This document shows positions 14,623 through 16,824 of a DNA stretch of 16,824 nucleotides, in pieces (positions within the stretch are counted from its first letter, which is position 1; the number at the start of each line of letters is the position of its first letter). The notes beneath the pieces are model-generated. The model saw only the letters and a program-made list of their open reading frames with translations. It did not search any database and had not been told where the DNA came from. Position numbers and translations under genes: made by a program. This DNA is from an uncultured Nitrospinaceae bacterium (lineage in GTDB: Bacteria; Nitrospinota; Nitrospinia; Nitrospinales; VA-1), in the NCBI GenBank assembly GCA_905182935.1, contig CAJJDL010000074.1, positions 1 to 16,824 of the forward strand, given 5' to 3'.

Positions 14623-15597
14623 ATGGGAAAACAAGCAAACGAATATAGCTATCCATGGCTCGAAGAAGGAGAAGTTCCACCATTACCACTTGATAGAGAT
14701 AGAATTCATATTATCTCTCAGGGTGTAGCTGATCCAGTTTTCGACTATGATATCGTTCCTTTAACATACACAGAAAGCCGCTGGATGGCTTTTGTTGTTG
14801 AAGCTGACGAAGCTGCTTTAAAAGCAATTACGCCTGACCCGATCGACCTTCATGATAACATCCTTGAATTCTGGTATGTAATACATAGAAACACTATGTT
14901 AGGACCATACATGGAATTTGGTGTTACTGAATCCGCAACAGTAAGCGGACAGGACGCTCAGGTATGGAAGGGTGGATATTATCCATATATGTACCTTTCA
15001 AACGACTCACCAATTTTCGCTGGTAGAGAACCTTTCGGATTTCCAAAAAAAGCTGCATACATTGCTGCTTATGAGCATGGCACAAACGATAACTATTTCA
15101 ACATGACAATGGAAAGAAGAGGATATGTTCTTCATTCAGCAAACGGTCGTTATTCAGACAAACCAGTATCTGTTAAACCAACATTCTACGGTAAAACAGA
15201 CTGGGGTCGTTTAAACTACAGAATCACAACTCATCCAAGTGTTGCTTACAGTGACCACCAGGTTACATATCTTGGTTCTGAGTTACCACCACAATTCGGT
15301 ACAGGACATAGGTTCCAATTAGATCCAAGTTCTGTTAGAACTTGTACTGGTGATGACGTAAGAACATGGTATATGGCTGGAACACCTTTTGACTTCATGG
15401 GAGGTTCATTAGGTAACGTAACTGTTCATGGTTTGATTTCGTTCACATTTAACTTAATCATTCCACCAGCATCTATTGTATGGGAGAAAAGAGTTGAAAG
15501 AAATGATGACGATGTTGCAAAACATCTGTTATTCTCAACTCCTTACAAATATACAATGAGACATAGATTCTTAACACCTTACTATCCAGGTGCTTAG
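14623..15597 (+). CDS. Acetoacetate decarboxylase superfamily protein (second of tandem pair)
   Basis: A 324-aa paralogue of the preceding protein, alike over nearly its full length, with long shared blocks such as NTMLGPY(L/M)EFGVT, WKGGYYPYMYL, FYGKTDWG, GHRFQ and LISFTF. It keeps the full GREPFGFPKK motif with Lys142-Lys143, so it looks closer to the canonical catalytic centre than its partner. An AAGGAGA ribosome site lies before the ATG, and the 33-bp gap from the first gene has no terminator, so the pair is co-transcribed. Phenylalanine codons are 12 TTC to 5 TTT, again pointing to high expression. A UUCG terminator closes the unit. The two proteins may form a mixed oligomer or act on different substrates. 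The function is inferred from the superfamily, not proven. Confidence 0.85.
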   Translation: MGKQANEYSYPWLEEGEVPPLPLDRDRIHIISQGVADPVFDYDIVPLTYTESRWMAFVVEADEAALKAITPDPIDLHDNILEFWYVIHRNTMLGPYMEFGVTESATVSGQDAQVWKGGYYPYMYLSNDSPIFAGREPFGFPKKAAYIAAYEHGTNDNYFNMTMERRGYVLHSANGRYSDKPVSVKPTFYGKTDWGRLNYRITTHPSVAYSDHQVTYLGSELPPQFGTGHRFQLDPSSVRTCTGDDVRTWYMAGTPFDFMGGSLGNVTVHGLISFTFNLIIPPASIVWEKRVERNDDDVAKHLLFSTPYKYTMRHRFLTPYYPGA

Positions 15598-15613
15598 GTC
15601 TTTTGATCATTTT

Positions 15614-15645
15614 GGGGGACTTCGGTCCCCCTTCTTTTCTTTCTT
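15614..15645 (+). terminator. Rho-independent terminator with UUCG tetraloop
   Basis: GGGGGAC (15614-15620), loop TTCG, GTCCCCC (15625-15631), then a pyrimidine tract rich in T. The C(UUCG)G closing pair is the very stable tetraloop form. It lies 16 bases after the second decarboxylase-like stop and separates that unit from the aldehyde dehydrogenase. Confidence 0.95.
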
Positions 15646-15675
15646 AAATCACCAAAACATGATAAATTATTTAAA

Positions 15676-16824
15676 ATGAGAAAATCACAGGTATATATTA
15701 ACGGAGAGTTAATAAGTACTAAAAATTCATATGTTAGAGAAAATCCTGCAACCCTTGAACCACTTCAGGAAGTTTCCCTAAGTTCAAAAAAAGAAATTGA
15801 TTATGCTTGTGATTCCGCATCAAGAGCCTTTTCTATTTGGTCTAAGACCCCGCCTCTTACTAGGGGTCAGCTGTTGTTTGATGTTGCAAAAAAAATTAAG
15901 TCCAACATTGATTCTTTGTCATTAATAAACACCCAGGAAACAGGAAAGCCTATTAACGAAAGTACTCTGGTAGAGCTGGCTGGTGTTGTTAGAACTTTCG
16001 AATATTACGCAGGTCTTGCAACTAAGATAAAGGGAAATTCTCAGGTTATTAATAATAATCTTGTTTCTTTTACTATAAAGGAACCAGTTGGAGTTGTTGG
16101 ACAAATTTTACCATGGAATTTTCCTTTACTTCTTGCGGCTTGGAAGCTTGCACCTGCATTGGCTGCAGGATGTACAGTTGTTGTTAAACCCTCAGAGTTA
16201 ACTCCACATGGCACTTTAGAATTAGCTAAAATTATTTCGGATTGTGGAATACCAAACGGAGTAGTGAACGTTTGTCCTGGTCAAGGAGTTGACGCCGGAG
16301 ATGCATTAGTTAAAAGTAAAAAAATATCAAAAATATCATTTACAGGATCTTCCCAAGTTGGCAAAGAGATAGTTAAAAATAGTGCAGACAATTTAACTAA
16401 GCTTTCTTTGGAGTTGGGAGGAAAAGCGCCCAACATAGTCTTTGACGATGCAAATTTAGCATCTTGTATTGAAGCAAATCTTCGAGGGGGTTTCTTCAAT
16501 CAAGGAGAAAATTGCACTGCTGTTACAAGGCTTTTTGTGCATAAAAAGATATTTAATAAGTTTCTAAAGCTTTATATTAAAAGTATTGCAGAAATTAATC
16601 AAGACTTGCCTGAGAGCACCAATTCCCAAATGGGCTCTCTTATTTCTAAGGATCACTTTAAAAAAGTAGGTAGATGTGTTAAAAAAAGCTTGAACCAAGG
16701 AGGGCGATTGCTTTATCAAGGTATTGTAAAGAGTCACTTGAAGGGGCATTATTATCCTCCAACTTTGATAGAAATAACCGATAGCGACAATATTTTGTTT
16801 AATGATGAGGTTTTTGGGCCAGTT
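15676..16824 (+). CDS. Aldehyde dehydrogenase family protein (3' end beyond window)
   Basis: NAD(P)-dependent oxidation of an aldehyde to the acid (or a semialdehyde to its acid). The window holds 383 codons with no stop; complete family members have about 480-490 residues, so roughly 100 are missing. Seen are the start region with QVYINGE, the cofactor segment GQILPWNFPLL, VKPSELTPHG, the FTGSSQVGK turn, the general base Glu246 in LELGGKAPN, the catalytic Cys280 in NQGENC, and at the very end EVFGPV. Glu and Cys are 34 residues apart, as in the family. The ATG at 15676 has no Shine-Dalgarno site; an upstream ATG at 15659 stops after six codons. TAAATT at 15663-15668 could be a -10 for a leaderless mRNA. 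It follows the decarboxylase-like unit but is transcribed separately. The substrate is unknown. Confidence 0.93.
   Translation, partial: MRKSQVYINGELISTKNSYVRENPATLEPLQEVSLSSKKEIDYACDSASRAFSIWSKTPPLTRGQLLFDVAKKIKSNIDSLSLINTQETGKPINESTLVELAGVVRTFEYYAGLATKIKGNSQVINNNLVSFTIKEPVGVVGQILPWNFPLLLAAWKLAPALAAGCTVVVKPSELTPHGTLELAKIISDCGIPNGVVNVCPGQGVDAGDALVKSKKISKISFTGSSQVGKEIVKNSADNLTKLSLELGGKAPNIVFDDANLASCIEANLRGGFFNQGENCTAVTRLFVHKKIFNKFLKLYIKSIAEINQDLPESTNSQMGSLISKDHFKKVGRCVKKSLNQGGRLLYQGIVKSHLKGHYYPPTLIEITDSDNILFNDEVFGPV

Noticed and set aside
15922..16749. Minus-strand open frames at the window end
   Set aside because: They are antisense to the aldehyde dehydrogenase, whose + strand frame is intact with all catalytic motifs.
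1..16824. CRISPR arrays, tRNA or rRNA genes, insertion sequences, phage genes
   Set aside because: None found: no regularly spaced repeats, no recognisable RNA-gene sequence, no transposase or integrase-like protein.

Overview
The window is an AT-rich bacterial chromosome segment whose genes all lie on the + strand. It opens at the replication origin (dnaA then dnaN) and runs outward along what is presumably the leading strand. Amino-acid biosynthesis, an Fe-S redox protein and acyl-CoA/ketone-type enzymes point to an uncultivated free-living bacterium, perhaps of a delta-proteobacterium-like or Dadabacteria-like lineage. That placement is a weak guess from gene content and style; no rRNA is present to test it.

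Region 1 (1-2827) is the origin. Three perfect DnaA boxes sit in the dnaA leader. The dnaA-dnaN gap holds a degenerate DnaA box, a short GC-rich spacer, a run of CTA trinucleotides (a DnaA-trio array) and an almost pure A/T tract. Together these look like a bipartite origin of the Bacillus subtilis type. A GTTAAC-containing 9-mer recurs on both sides of dnaA.

Region 2 (2859-5846) is a tight cluster for phenylalanine and tyrosine: pheA (chorismate mutase/prephenate dehydratase), a HisC-type aminotransferase and tyrA. It starts 31 bp after dnaN and may be co-transcribed with it. Region 3 (5906-9922) holds a membrane Fe-S protein with two CCG domains, of the type that passes electrons from electron-transfer flavoprotein to menaquinone. 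It overlaps pabB, which overlaps pabC (p-aminobenzoate for folate). Regions 2 and 3 together use chorismate three ways, with one unrelated redox gene in the middle.

Region 4 (10015-16824) is an acyl-CoA/ketone-type block. It contains an SCP2-type thiolase, its DUF35 OB-fold partner (which has lost its zinc cysteines), a nitroreductase, a strong terminator, a sirtuin, a 257-bp regulatory gap, two tandem acetoacetate-decarboxylase-superfamily proteins, a UUCG terminator, and an aldehyde dehydrogenase cut by the window end. The two decarboxylase-like genes have strong ribosome binding sites, a hairpin near the predicted mRNA 5' end and C-ending codons unlike their neighbours, so they are probably highly expressed. 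A working hypothesis is that thiolase/DUF35, the decarboxylase-like pair and the aldehyde dehydrogenase serve a beta-keto acid or ketone pathway; the substrate cannot be read from the sequence.

No tRNA, rRNA, CRISPR array, insertion sequence or phage gene was seen.
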